A stretch of 64,000 nucleotides of DNA, taken from positions 9,147,501-9,211,500 of the forward strand of contig CM045751.1 of NCBI GenBank assembly GCA_024760905.1, written 5' to 3'. This DNA comes from Plotosus lineatus (taxonomy: Eukaryota > Chordata > Actinopteri > Siluriformes > Plotosidae). Shown piece after piece: positions 1-43,795 of the stretch (position 1 is its first letter; each line of letters begins with the position of its first letter). A program made the position numbers and the translations under genes. The notes under the pieces were generated by a model. That model saw only the letters and a program-made list of their open reading frames with translations. It was not told the DNA's origin and searched no databases.

Positions 1-269
1 ACACGCATAATTTCTAGTGCAAGTGAAAAGAAGCGGGCTCGTGGCATGCAGTTGAGTGATATCGCAAAGGAATATGGCCAAACCTGTCTACCATCGGTAC
101 GATATTGAAGCAGAAGTAGGCCTTAAAAGGTATACTTTTATCATTTTTAAAAGGGTTTAGGGGGGTAGTATTGGTTCATGCAAAATGCAGTTCAATTTAT
201 GAAAAATCCAGGTTAAAAAAAAAAAAAAAGGCTCTGGAACGGATTATTTCGTAAGGTGAGGTACCACTG
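1..269 (+). mobile_element. Tigger-like element T3, right end
   Basis: The right part of the family that is complete at 49847-50677. It has the same internal words (CATCGGTACGATATTGAAGC) and the same terminus (GTGAGGTACCACTG, ending at 269). The left part lies before base 1. Confidence 0.75.
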
Positions 270-521
270 CATTATATAACGCTCACAAGTAGTGAAGATT
301 ATGACAAATGTAGTTGTCAGATTTATGCAGTGCATGAAATTTGTAATGTCCCTATTCGACATGCAGCTACTTACTTCCAAGTTTGGTACACAACATTAAA
401 ATTTCATATTTATCTCAAAATAATGAAAAGAAAAAACACACACACACAGAACTGTGTACCAGTGAAATGTTTGAACAAACTTTATAACCAATTTGAATGA
501 GTAGGTGTGCCCAAGATGTAC

Positions 522-23188
<22,667 letters not shown>

Positions 23189-23399
23189 TTCCATTCGGGC
23201 GACTGTTTAAACGCACATCAACCCTGCCGTGATGTCAACAGAGACTCTCAGTAGCCGTTTGGACGAACATCATTTGCGCGCCTGCCCCAACTCCAGGCGG
23301 ATCTTGACGCCAGACTGTCCGCTCGACAACTTGTTATCGAAGTCAATCGTGCCCAACACTTTTCCCTTCAGGTTTCACTGCAAACCACAAACAGCAAAT

Positions 23400-23530
23400 C
23401 AATGAGCGCTAAAAATGGCCGCCTCTTAGTGTGCGCGAGATTTCAGCTCCGTGTCGCGTCACTTCCTAAACACGGATTATTTTGATGGGATGACGTCGAC
23501 GATTATCATCGACGTCACAACCTTAATGAG
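23400..23530 (-). promoter_or_regulatory. USP47 promoter region
   Basis: CpG-rich sequence just upstream of exon 1. It has a YY1-type GCCATTTT on the minus strand (23411-23423), an ETS-like ACTTCC (23461), and a palindromic pair of cAMP-response-like sites TGACGTCGA...TCGACGTCA (23491-23517). There is no clear TATA box, fitting a housekeeping promoter. The transcription start itself is not determined. Confidence 0.6.
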
Positions 23531-23749
23531 GTGTGATGCTTGAGGGCGTCAGGGGCATCAACTAATCCGAGCGGTCGCTGTCATTTGTTTATTTTGTCTC
23601 CCCTCTGAGTTCTGGGTTGTGATTGGTCAGAAGGAGTTGATTGTATAGAATAGCAGGTCTGATGGTAATTAAACGAAAAAGGCGACGTGCATGGATTTGG
23701 ATAACAAAAACAAGACAATCATGAGAAGAAGTGTGCAGACTGCTGTGGA

Positions 23750-24075
23750 CTCAGATTCAAACCCAGATCCCTTCTTTCTGTGACCCAATGAGTACATCAG
23801 AGGGACAGCACATGTAAGAGGTTTTGGAGACAAAGTCAGAGAGGCTAGATTGAGATGGTTTGGACATGTACAGAGGAGGGATAGTGAATATATTGGTAGT
23901 AGGATGCTGAGGTTGGAAACTACCAGGCAGAAGGCCGAGAGGAAGACCAAAGAGAAGATTTATGGATGTGGTGAAGGAGGACAGGTAGTTGGAGTAAGAG
24001 GAGAAGATGCAGAGGATTGGGTGAGATGGAAGCAGATGAATCGCTGCCGAAAGGAAAAGAAGAAAAAGATCCTTC
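23750..24075 (+). mobile_element. RTE-like LINE 3' fragment
   Basis: Encodes GTAHVRGFGDKVREARLRWF and GHVQRRDSEYIGSRMLRLE on the plus strand, then frameshifts. It ends near GCTGCCGAAAGGAAAAGAAG. The start is joined to unrelated sequence. Confidence 0.8.
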
Positions 24076-24119
24076 TTTCTGTGACCCAACAGTGCTAACA
24101 ATTGCAACACAGTGCTGCC

Positions 24120-25160
24120 CTGCATTACACGTAATATTATTATTATAGCATTTTCACAATCTCAGAGCAATCAATTACAAAAAGGTAGAAAAAAAATCAA
24201 AGGGTTTTTAAGTAGTAATTTTTTTTATTGTTCAAGGTTCTAAAAACTTTTATCATTTTGACTGTAACATTATTTTCTTGAAAGTTATGGCCTTCGGAAG
24301 TATGCATGTGGTGTCCAAAACAATAAACAATCTTTTTGACACAGTCACAGAAAATAAACTGAAGAAATGAATTAGATGATGTATGAGATAGAATATGGAA
24401 AATTATTCGATTGAGAGGGCGATATTTGCTCCCAAGCTATGCATGAGATGAATAATTTTCCATATCATACAATGACTCAATACTGCATTTAATGACTGTT
24501 TTATTATTCAGTCAAAATACTTTTAAAGTAGATAGTCATGTAATTATGCAACCAGTGAGTGAGTTGTCAGGAATGCTACAGTGAAACAATAAAGTCACAT
24601 TTGGTTGAACAAAACCTTCAGATTTTTTTGAAAATATAACATCCTTACCATCAAACACTTTTATTCTTATTATTCATTTTCACAGAGACATCTTTGAATG
24701 GACAGTAAAAAACCCAGCTCGCGTTAGCTTTCATCTTAGAATGGATTACAACCATTCCTGTTGTTCTGTTGTCAAATCCTCAAAGTAATCAGAACATAAG
24801 AGCAAGGACAGAGTTATACATATTCATATCATCCAAAGTTAATAGATATTACTACTTAGGAATTAGTTTATTTTCACTCTCTGATTGGCTAATCTACTCC
24901 AAGGGTATCATCATCTTATATCCTATAATCTGAAACAGTACCACAGAAAATTGAAAAACAAAAAGAGCAAGAACTCATTATTCGCCTTTTTACCATTTAT
25001 TTCAGACTCATTCCACGAAAAAGGGACAACATTTGCAATAAAAGTCTTTTCTTCTTCTTCTGCTTCTTCTTCCTTTGGCTGTTTCCATTAAGCATCATCA
25101 AAGAAGATCATCTTTAAAATATTGAATCTACATTTGTTTGAGTTGGTAGAAGTTTTATGC
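24120..25160. other. Intergenic stretch, nothing recognised
   Basis: AT-rich DNA between USP47 and CLEC3A with no gene or repeat that I recognise. Confidence 0.5.
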
Positions 25161-25164
25161 TGGA

Positions 25165-25385
25165 TGAAGCTGGTGGTTGGTGGTTGGGTGCTGGGCTCAT
25201 GCAAGAGGTCATGGGTCTGAATTTCTGTTAGAGCCGTTCGATCCTCACTATGCTCAGACCCTGTGTTTATCCAGGACAAACTGTACTTTTTGTTGCATCA
25301 CGTTACAGAAACCAGGGATAAGTTTTGAAACCAGGATAAGCTTTGATAGGCCACTAGGCCTGAGTATAAAAGCAGAGTAGATTTA
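25165..25385 (+). mobile_element. SINE-D decayed copy
   Basis: Tail words GAAACCAGGATAAGC and GGCCACTAGGCCTGAGTATA match the SINE-D 3' part; head GGTTGGGTGCTGGGCTCATG is diverged. Confidence 0.6.
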
Positions 25386-25590
25386 TGGCACTTTCCTGAC
25401 CACTGACTGTAAAAAGAATGGATGTAGCCAACCGTGATGTCGCCTATTTGTTTGTGTTCTGTTGTGAAACTGCCATGAGGAAGTTCACCATTGCCATTTT
25501 TGATTTTTGGCAGCAGAACTGACATATTTTGACATAACTGACTAGCATGCTGGGAAAATGGGAGGAGCCATGTGTAGATCAACCCACCCA

Positions 25591-25592
<2 letters not shown>

Positions 25593-25682
<90 letters not shown>
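25593..25682. repeat. (CT)n(AT)n(GA)n palindromic microsatellite
   Basis: CT repeats (25593-25625), AT repeats (25626-25660) and GA repeats (25661-25682) run without interruption. The CT and GA arms are complementary, so the 90-bp block is one large hairpin. Confidence 0.9.
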
Positions 25683-25916
25683 ATCTTCTTTTCCTTTCGG
25701 CTGTTCCCTTGTCTCAGGGGTCACCACAGCGAATCATTGCATGTTTGATTTGGCGGAGGTTTTTACGTCGGATGCCCTTCCTGATACAACCCTTTAGCAA
25801 GGGGCAGAAACATGCTGACGGCTTAGCAGCTACTCTTTGCGAAAGTCAGCAATGGTTCTTTTACATTAACCTCTCGCCATAGACAGTGAGAGACATGGTC
25901 AGCCTTTGATAACCCA

Positions 25917-25918
<2 letters not shown>
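25683..25918 (-). mobile_element. SINE-B 3' half
   Basis: From the left: TCTTCTTTTCCTTTCGGCTG, then GGGGTCACCACAGCG, GGTTTTTACGTCGGATGCCC, then the shared A/B body. It stops in a (TA)32 tract at 25920, so the head is lost. Confidence 0.85.
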
Positions 25919-25985
<67 letters not shown>

Positions 25986-26021
25986 TCTGTACAGTTTTAA
26001 GGTACAGTTTGAAGAAGAGTA

Positions 26022-26076
<55 letters not shown>

Positions 26077-26186
26077 TGTATATATCTCTGCTTTTTCTTT
26101 CAGCTTTTCCCTTTTTTTCAGGGGTCGCCACAGTGAATCATCTGATTCACATGTTTGATTCGGCATAGGTTTTATATATATATATG

Positions 26187-26246
<60 letters not shown>
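25919..26246. repeat. (TA)n tracts flanking a SINE-B tail scrap
   Basis: TA tracts at 25920-25983, about 26033-26068 and about 26175-26246. Between the last two, 26080-26172 is a minus-strand SINE-B tail (CAGGGGTCGCCACAGTGAAT). Confidence 0.85.
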
Positions 26247-26249
<3 letters not shown>

Positions 26250-26950
26250 TTGTTTTGTTTTTTCAGAAATTTGAATGAGGTAAAATAATAATAATAATGA
26301 GGGGGTTCCAGGGAGGCCGGCAGTCATTTCAGCCAATCCTGGGCATGGAAAGAGTGCACTGTGGACCGTTTGCCAGATCATCTCAGATCATAATATAATT
26401 GAATTTGTTTATTTCTAATAAGTGTGGAAGGTGAGGTCAGTGTATTAGTGTAACATGTTATTAAAATGTGTTTTTTATCAGATCAATCACTAATACAGTA
26501 ATAATCAATGATAGAGTAATGATAAAGAAAAGTAGATTTAAGGATGTATTCAAAATGAAGGGGAGGTAACCCATACACACACACTCCTGTATTTATAACA
26601 TTGTGAGAACACGAGGCCCAGAAATGCTTTCTAAGGACACAACTCAGAAACTAATCCAGATTTGTAAAACAATGCACACCTGTGAGCCCAAATATACGTA
26701 ACGTCAATCCAGCCGAGTAAGTTTCTTTGTTTGTTTTAATTAATGCAAATCTAATATGCATTCACAGAAACTTGAAAATAATAATTAAAAAAATCATACG
26801 CATACACATGTACACAACCAAATATATGGTTAAACTTGCAAAGAAGATATGTACTGTTGCAGCCGTTTTGTGCACGAAGCTAAATATTGAAAATATATAT
26901 ATATTAAGACATTAAAGATGTAATTTTGCACAGTCTGTGGTCACAGACTA
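26250..26950. other. Intergenic stretch
   Basis: A short SINE-tail-like scrap (GGAGGCCGGCAGTCATTTCA, near 26310) and no other recognised element. Confidence 0.45.
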
Positions 26951-26954
26951 GACA

Positions 26955-26960
26955 TTTAAT
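26955..26960 (-). terminator. Candidate CLEC3A polyadenylation signal
   Basis: ATTAAA on the minus strand, about 90 nt past the CLEC3A stop codon. It is the nearest variant signal; the true site is unproven. Confidence 0.4.
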
Positions 26961-27050
26961 GCTACAAAAAACATAATGTGTTCCATAACATCCCAATTTT
27001 TGACAGCAATAATTCGCAGCAAAAGTGATGTAGTTGTCATGAACAACATA

Positions 27051-37163
<10,113 letters not shown>

Positions 37164-37202
37164 GGCTGCTGTGAGAAAGCTGCGAGCTGACACACAGGCT
37201 AC

Positions 37203-37209
37203 ATTTATA
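37203..37209 (-). promoter_or_regulatory. CLEC3A TATA box
   Basis: TATAAAT on the minus strand, 40 bp upstream of the CLEC3A start codon. It predicts a very short 5' UTR of about 10-20 nt. Confidence 0.6.
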
Positions 37210-38220
37210 CAAGTACAAGAAGCCCCTGAGAGCGTGCACAATTCACCAAATACAGTACACACCAGTGCTCAACACGCAGAATCCCGCCTGATTGGCTGAG
37301 AAAGTTGAGTTGGAGTGTGAGTTCAAAAAACAAGAGCATCGCATACCAGCAGTGCTGTAAACAACAAGTTCCTTGTATGCACCCATTCATAAATATTTAC
37401 CTGGGCCAGCATGCAGCTCGTTTCCCCAATTCGTCAGTCAACAAGGCACCTCGGTGTCACAGTACATCCTGTACATATTCAAAATAAGAACTCTCCCTCT
37501 ATGTAAGTTATACCGTTTAGGTATTAAGGAAAAATCAACGGATTCAGAAAAACAATAAAACATACACGTACAATAAGAGCACTCGGACCGCCGAGTCAGT
37601 GGGTGTCTTCAAATGATGGCGGAAAGCCGACTTCTTTCAGAAGTATAGTACTTGGATTTGCATTTTCAGGATTTTTTTCCCTTTTAAATGCGGCCAAAAG
37701 AGTTTGCCTGTGATCTCGTGAACCAGTGTTTGCTGATAGAGGCTTCAAAGCAATACTGCACGTTATTCTGTACTTGGGCTTGTTAACTGATATAAATGTA
37801 CACAGATCCTGGATTTGGTTAAATCTCGAACCCAAAAATCACATCGAACACAATATAATTCAATATTTTTAAAAATCAGAAAAAATATATTGCAGAGACA
37901 TGAACATAGGAAGCTGTTCAGTGGAAGATGTGATAAGAATCATATTAGCCAAGTAAGCCACTATGAGGTCAAAGGTAAATCTGACGGAGTGAGTCAGATC
38001 TATATGATTTGATATCAGGCAGGGATGTGCAGTCTTATCTATAAAGGGACCAATGTGGGTGTCGGTTTTCACTTCACACAAGCAGTAGCCACACCCTCTA
38101 GCTGTTTTAAGGTTAAAAAAAGGCGAGATTGTCCATTTGTATTTATTTTTTCCCCCAAACTCCAGCTACGCAAAGCTTTATTTATATTTTTATCTTATTA
38201 AATTAATTATAAATGTTCAA
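37210..38220. other. CLEC3A upstream region
   Basis: No transposon recognised over about 1 kb upstream of the TATA box; regulatory DNA of CLEC3A would be expected here. Confidence 0.45.
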
Positions 38221-38797
38221 GGGCAGTGGTGACCTAGTGGTGGAGCAGGGGCGTCAAACTCATGTCACAAAGGGCCGTGTGGCTGCAGGTTTTTGTTTCA
38301 ACCAAGCAGGAGCACACCTGATTCGCTCATTTAAACAACTGAGCTGAGTCTTCAGGCAGTTGATTGGTCAGTGTCTGTACAGAGCACACAGATTGACCAA
38401 TCAACTGCCTGAAGACTCAAATCAGTTGTTTAAGTGAGCCGAGTCAGGTGTGCTGCTGCTTGGTTGGAACAAAAACCTGCAGCCACGTGGCCCTTTATGG
38501 CATGAGTTTGACACCCCTGTGATAGAGGGTGCCGGATCGCTGATCCTAAGTTATGGGGTTCGAATCCCCCCCTCCCCCCAGTGCAGCTAACTAGGTTATC
38601 ATATTGTTCATGTAAAAGAACCATTGCTAACTTTCGACTAGAGTAGCTGCAAAGCCGTTGGCGTGTTTCCGCCCTGCGATGGCCTGGCAAGCTGTCCAGG
38701 ATCTACTCCGCCCTCACCTGGAGTGGGCTGGGATGGGTGCCAGCCTCCCCGCGACTCTAATTAGGATTAAGCGGTTACAGAAAATTAACTAAACTGA
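38221..38797 (+). mobile_element. SINE-A split by MITE H3
   Basis: 38221-38245 is the SINE head and 38528-38797 the rest. The reading resumes at GGGTGCCGGATCGCTGATCC after the MITE. Confidence 0.88.
38246..38519. mobile_element. Palindromic hAT-type MITE H3 (274 bp)
   Basis: CAGGGGCGTCAAACTCATGT at the left mirrors CATGAGTTTGACACCCCTG at the right; the interior is also largely self-complementary (GATTGGTCAGTG / AGATTGACCAATC). The 8-bp flanks are TGGTGGAG and TGATAGAG, two mismatches. Confidence 0.9.
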
Positions 38798-38805
38798 ACA
38801 AATGT

Positions 38806-39150
38806 TCATTCATTTTCTGAACCACTGATTCCTAATTAGGGTCGCAGGGAGGCTGGCGCCCATCCCAGCTGACTCCAGGTGAGGGCGGAGTAGATCCTGG
38901 ACAGCTCGCCAGGCCATCACAGGGCCAACATTCACACAACCATTCACACCTAGAGGAGATTTGGAATGGCCAATTAACCCACTGTGCATGTTTTTGGACT
39001 ATAGGTGGAAACCAGAGTACCCGGTGGAAACCCACGCATGCACGGGGAGGACATGCAAACTCCACACAGAAACGCCCAGGCTTGGAATCGAACCCAGGCC
39101 TTCTTGCTGTAAGGTGGCTGTGCTAACCACTACTCCACCTGAATTACTAA
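38806..39150 (-). mobile_element. SINE-C copy
   Basis: Tail at left (CTAATTAGGGTCGCAGGGAG complement strand), head at right ending AGTGGTTAGCACAGCC on the minus strand. A second head scrap follows on the plus strand at 39171-39230 (GGTGGCACAGTGGTGGAGGG). Confidence 0.85.
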
Positions 39151-39230
39151 TTCCACTGATATTTGTAATTAAGGTGGCACAGTGGTGGAGGGGTTAGCAC
39201 TTGATCTTAAAGCGAGGTGCTCTCATCAGG

Positions 39231-39935
39231 ATGGCTGCCACCTGGCTTCGAATTTTGAACACTAATGTACAATCGATCTTTTTTTGTTTTGGCTCATGGA
39301 TTGAAACAGGTGGAAGGTGTGGTTAGTGCCCGGGCGAAGTAAAAACCTGCACCCATACTGGATCCTGGCAGATAAGATTGGACATCCTTGTCATAAGAGA
39401 AGTTCTTCACAGGATAACCAAAGTGTTTTTGTTCTGATTAGACCAAAATCTAACTTTTTGTCCTCGACCCTATTATGTTTGTCACATACACTGAAAACAC
39501 TCATCGTCTTCACACGAGAGCATTGTGGTGGTTGTATCTGCTAACTTCATCATATGGATTGTGGAAATGCTTTTCATCAGGAACTGGGTAACTTGTCGAG
39601 GTTCATGAGATGGTGGATCGAGCCAAATTGGGCAATGCTTCAGTAAATCTGTTACAGCCTGCAAGAGATTAAGAATGGAGCATAGGTTAATCTTCCACCA
39701 GGAAAATCACTCTATTCCCAAAGCAAAAACTACACTATGGTGGCTCAGATCTACGAAACGGAGTGTGTTGGTGTGGTCTAATCAAAGCCTGGACATTGGA
39801 TGGATTTAGAATCCATAGCAAGAGTTGACAATTTCTGTTCATTAGTGGTTTGCATCTCATCTGGGAGATGGTTTTATGGAATTTGGTCGAGATGAATATC
39901 AAGAAAGGAGAGGCTGGAGGCGTGTCCGTATGCAG
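39231..39935. other. Intergenic, unassigned
   Basis: 39740-39800 (TGGTGGCTCAGATCTACG onward) hints at a decayed element, but I cannot assign it. Confidence 0.35.
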
Positions 39936-39939
39936 AGAC

Positions 39940-40085
39940 AGAAGAGGATAGATGTGGTGAAGGAGGACATGAAGGTAGTTGGTGTAAGAGAAGAAGGTGT
40001 GAGATGGAGGCAGATGATTTGCTGTGGCGACCCCTGAAGGGAACAGCCGAAAGGAAAAGAAGAAGAAGAAGAAGAAGAAGAAGGT
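39940..40085 (+). mobile_element. RTE-like LINE 3' end fragment
   Basis: GGACATGAAGGTAGTTGGTG, GATTTGCTGTGGCGACCCCT and CAGCCGAAAGGAAAAGAAG followed by (GAA)n. Only the last about 145 bp. Confidence 0.85.
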
Positions 40086-40501
40086 CGAGATGAATATCAG
40101 GATGCAGATGTTCAAACCTGGTAGAGATATTTCTCAAAACACAACAATGTGGCAAAGTTGTAAACAACCCAAATAATTTTCAATTCCAGGTTCTAACACT
40201 CCCAAGCTCACAAAGATGTGAATCCAATTATACACCCGTGCACCCGGGACCACTTGAAGCTCCCGTACCCTGCATATTCATGCACTTATTGCCTTATTCA
40301 TGAGCTACGCAGAAGGTACTGTGGCACGGCTACTTTTCATTCCAAAGGAAATTGTATGTGTTTGTCTGTCCACAGCCCACGAGTGCACTTCTGGTCCGCC
40401 GGTCCTCGAACGTTACCACCATTGGTGTGACCTTGATATTGTTCATGTTAATATTCCTATACATTTGGAAGCTTATGGACATTATATGAAAGGTCGGGAT
40501 C

Positions 40502-40840
40502 TTTCATTCATTTCCTATAACCGCTTAATTCTAATTAAGGGTCGGGGGGACTGGCACCCATCCCAGCCGACTCCGTGCGAGGGCAGAGTACACCCTGGAC
40601 GACTTGCCAGGCCATCACAGGGTTGAACCACGCTGATGGCTTTGCAGCTACTCTTGTCGAAAGTCAGCAATGGTTCTTTTACATGAACCTCACACCATGG
40701 ACAGTGAGAGACATGGCCCGTCTTTGATAACCCAGTTAGCTGCACTGGGAGGACAGTGACAACCCTATGAGAGTGGGGCTTGAACCCCCAACCTCAGGAT
40801 CAGTGAGTCAGCACCTTTTCCACCAGGCCACAACTGTCCT
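40502..40840 (-). mobile_element. SINE-A copy
   Basis: Tail at left (complement of TTAGAATTAAGCGGTTATAG), body AAAGTCAGCAATGGTTCTTT on the plus reading, head at right with CACTGATCCTGAGGTTGGGG on the minus strand. Confidence 0.9.
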
Positions 40841-41177
40841 TGTAGCTTTTCTACTAACACGTTTCATTTAAGCGGGCTCCAAAATCAATTTAAATTGTTG
40901 CGTGAATGCTTTTTGGTTTTAAAAAAAAAGATAAGAAAGAAAGAAGGTCGAGAAGAAATCAACTTTAAAGGTTTCCAGAATCAAAAGCTGCTTATTAAAT
41001 TTATGTAATGAACATCTTCAGCATCCTTGGTCGCTGTTGTCATGCAATTCAGGCAGAACAGCGGATCAGCATCACGATTCATGAAGATACAAATGTGGAG
41101 GGATGGATGCCATACAATCTTCAAATATCAACTATATGCTTTTAAAAGTATGTACACGGCTTGCATGGGCCTTCACT

Positions 41178-41463
41178 ATAAATAATAGGTAAAGGTAGGT
41201 AAAGTCTGTAGGGCTTTTTACACCTGAGCCATAGTGGCTCATCGGACCAGTGCTTATCCCTGGTTTCCATAGCGTGAAGCAAATAGTCCATCGCAGGTTA
41301 CCTTCCCAGTATATTTTTGCTGGTACTGTACCCATTTATACTGCTGGGTGAAACAGAGGCACACTTGTGGTTGAGACCTTGCCCAGGGGTCTCTGCACAG
41401 TGGGGGTCTAACAGGGATTTGCACACACAAGCTCCCTATTATAACCACTACGCCACCGGCCCC
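41178..41463 (-). mobile_element. SINE-D copy
   Basis: Minus-strand copy: tail GAGCCACTATGGCTCAGG, body GCGATGGACTATTTG and CAGTATAAATGGGTAC, head GGCCGGTGGCGTAGTGGTTA. Confidence 0.88.
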
Positions 41464-41469
41464 CAATAT

Positions 41470-42165
41470 AAATAATAGATGGCTGAATATTTCAGTCTTC
41501 AAAAAAAAACTTGTTCAGGGTGTACCCTGCTGATCACTCAAAGTCAGCTTTGCTTGTGACACTGCTGAATGAATTGTCACGATAATGGATAGATCGACAG
41601 ATGGATGGACTTCAAAAAGGTGAAAATCCAGGCTATTATGCTAAAATGGTAAATCTTTTCAGAGCTAAAGGTCTGCATTGTACCGGAGTCCAAATTTAAT
41701 ACATTTACAGCAAAGATAGTGAAAAGGTCAGCGGCTGATATTTCTGTAGGTTGAAAGGGCTTCTTTTTAATCACAGATGGCAGCGTTATTTCCCACGCAT
41801 TTACCATGCTGCTTAGCAAGGAGGAAGAATCTGACATGACCTTACAATGTCTCATGGCCATCAAGCAGTGTTGTGAAAAAACAGAGAGTGGAGAGTAATC
41901 GTGAAGGAAATGACGGTGACTAAAGGAAAATGGGTTTTAATTTGAGATCAAAATCCAAACCCCTCAGTTTCGGCTTTCTCAAACTGTGAAGCTAAATAGC
42001 GCTAGAGCTTAGCATGAAGCTACAAAGAATCCCAGAAGCTCAACTGACAGAATTAACTTTTTGACAAACTTCACTCACTTATACCTTAACATCCGAGCAT
42101 GTCGTTGGGGCGCCTTCATGGCGAGACTTGGGCTGATTTGGCCTGGCGGAGCCCATCCCTCTCCA
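41470..42165. other. Intergenic, nothing recognised
   Basis: No gene, SINE or TIR element seen. Confidence 0.45.
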
Positions 42166-42174
42166 GGTCGTAGA

Positions 42175-42387
42175 AAACATGCTGACGGCGTTGCAGCCTA
42201 CTCTTTATGAAAGTCAGCAATGGTTCTTTTACATGCCTCTCACCATAGACAGTGAGAGACATGGCCTGCCTTTGATAACCCAGTTAGCAGCACTGGGGGG
42301 ACAGTGTCAACCTTGTGGGGACTCGAACCCCCAACCTTCGGATCAGTGATCCTGCACACTAACCACTAGACCACCATTGCCCCAATA
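42175..42387 (-). mobile_element. SINE-A/B head and body
   Basis: Body and head as in A/B, truncated before the tail, so the subfamily is undecided. Head ends GGGGCAATGGTGGTCTAGTG on the minus strand. Confidence 0.82.
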
Positions 42388-42477
42388 CAGAAGTTTACGA
42401 TTAGTTAAACATTGGTGACCTCTTGCTCAACTCAAACGTCCACTGTGGTTTCCACTCCCATGTTTTGTTACCTGGTT

Positions 42478-42715
42478 GGAAAGTGTTGTTACTGCTGTTC
42501 CCTGAGTGCAACTAACTGGGTTATCAAAGGTCAGGTTTGTCCCGGACAATCTCTGGTGAAAGGCTTGTAAACGAACCATTGCTGTCGGTTGTAAAGCGAA
42601 CGCTATTGAGTTGCCATCATTGTGTTTCCAGAGCTGTCCATGGTGTACTCTGCCATGCCCCAGAGTAGGCCGATGGGCGCCAGCCTCCCCATGACCTTAA
42701 TTAATATCAAGTCTG
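42478..42715 (+). mobile_element. SINE-A decayed copy
   Basis: AACTAACTGGGTTATCAAAG, GTAAACGAACCATTGCTG and GCGCCAGCCTCCCCATGACC retained, head largely lost. Confidence 0.75.
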
Positions 42716-43005
42716 AAGAATAAAAGAATGTTTTGTTATTATTACAAATATAAAAAATTTGAAGGGTATGATATATGCAAAGGACAAAAAGTAATAATTT
42801 CCAAACCTCTCCTTCCCAGACTCAAAGTTCACGTAGGTTGCCGTAGACACTAAAGCGAGCGTTCGACAAATTTTATTCGCTCCGTTCTCCAACCCCATCG
42901 CTAAAAAGTCACCTCGCCATTATTATAAGCTATTTGGTTGCACAAAGTTGTTGTGAATAGTCGGGGAATGGTACCGGGCCGCGACGAAAGAATAAATAAT
43001 GTGTC

Positions 43006-43009
<4 letters not shown>
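42716..43009. other. Intergenic, nothing recognised
   Basis: No element recognised before the TA tract at 43010. Confidence 0.4.
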
Positions 43010-43094
<85 letters not shown>

Positions 43095-43138
43095 AAAATA
43101 AAAGGACCGGACAAAGACTTTCTATTGAAACTCCATTT

Positions 43139-43193
43139 ATCACTACAGATCTGTTTCGAGGGGTGGTGAAACCATCCTCTCTCTTCAGGTGAT
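43139..43193 (-). ncRNA. Putative type-I hammerhead ribozyme, copy 1
   Basis: Minus strand, 5' to 3': stem I ATCAC, core CTGAAGA, stem II GAGAGGATGG / CCACCCCTC with a TTTCA loop (one bulge, one mismatch), GAAA, stem III AC/GT with loop AGATCT, cleavage triplet GTA, stem I GTGAT. All invariant hammerhead core positions are met; position 7 (A here) is free. Predicted cut between 43144 and 43143. Confidence 0.75.
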
Positions 43194-43200
43194 TATAGAA

Positions 43201-43273
<73 letters not shown>

Positions 43274-43375
43274 TTTCTGAGTAGATCCGTCCGTAGGAGA
43301 GTGCTCAATACTTTTGGTAGAGCAAATAACAAAAATAAAAGACAGGACAAAGACTTTCTATTGAAACTCCATTTT

Positions 43376-43430
43376 ATCACTACAGATCTGTTTCGAGGGG
43401 TGGTGAAACCATCCTCTCTCTTCAGGTGAT
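43376..43430 (-). ncRNA. Putative type-I hammerhead ribozyme, copy 2
   Basis: The 55 bases are identical to copy 1. Predicted cut between 43381 and 43380. Confidence 0.75.
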
Positions 43431-43437
43431 TATAGAA

Positions 43438-43490
<53 letters not shown>

Positions 43491-43595
43491 ATTTTCTGAG
43501 TAGATCCGTCCGTAGGAGAGTGCTCAATACTTTTTGGTAGAGCAAATAACAAAAATAAAAAGACAGGACAAAGACTTTCTATTGAAACTCCATTT

Positions 43596-43650
43596 ATCAC
43601 TACAGATCTGTTTCAAGGGGTGGTGAAACCATCCTCTCTCTTCAGGTGAT
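43596..43650 (-). ncRNA. Putative type-I hammerhead ribozyme, copy 3
   Basis: As copy 1 with one change in stem II: the base before GAAA is T instead of C, turning the closing G-C pair into G-U. Predicted cut between 43601 and 43600. Confidence 0.7.
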
Positions 43651-43696
43651 TATAGAAGAATTCTTCTTCTTAGAATCTAAGAAATCTTCTTCTATA

Positions 43697-43751
43697 ATCA
43701 CCTGAAGAGAGAGGATGGTTTCACCACCCCTCGAAACAGATCTGTAGTGAT
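43697..43751 (+). ncRNA. Putative type-I hammerhead ribozyme, copy 4 (inverted)
   Basis: Same 55-nt motif on the plus strand, predicted cut after 43746. Together with copy 3 it forms a large inverted repeat. Confidence 0.75.
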
Positions 43752-43795
43752 AAATGGAGTTTCAATAGAAAGTCTTTGTCCTGTCCTTTTATTTT

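Noticed and set aside
42901..43545. A 214-codon minus-strand open frame
   Set aside because: It runs through ribozyme modules and TA tracts; the repeated [13 protein letters not shown] words are just module B in translation.
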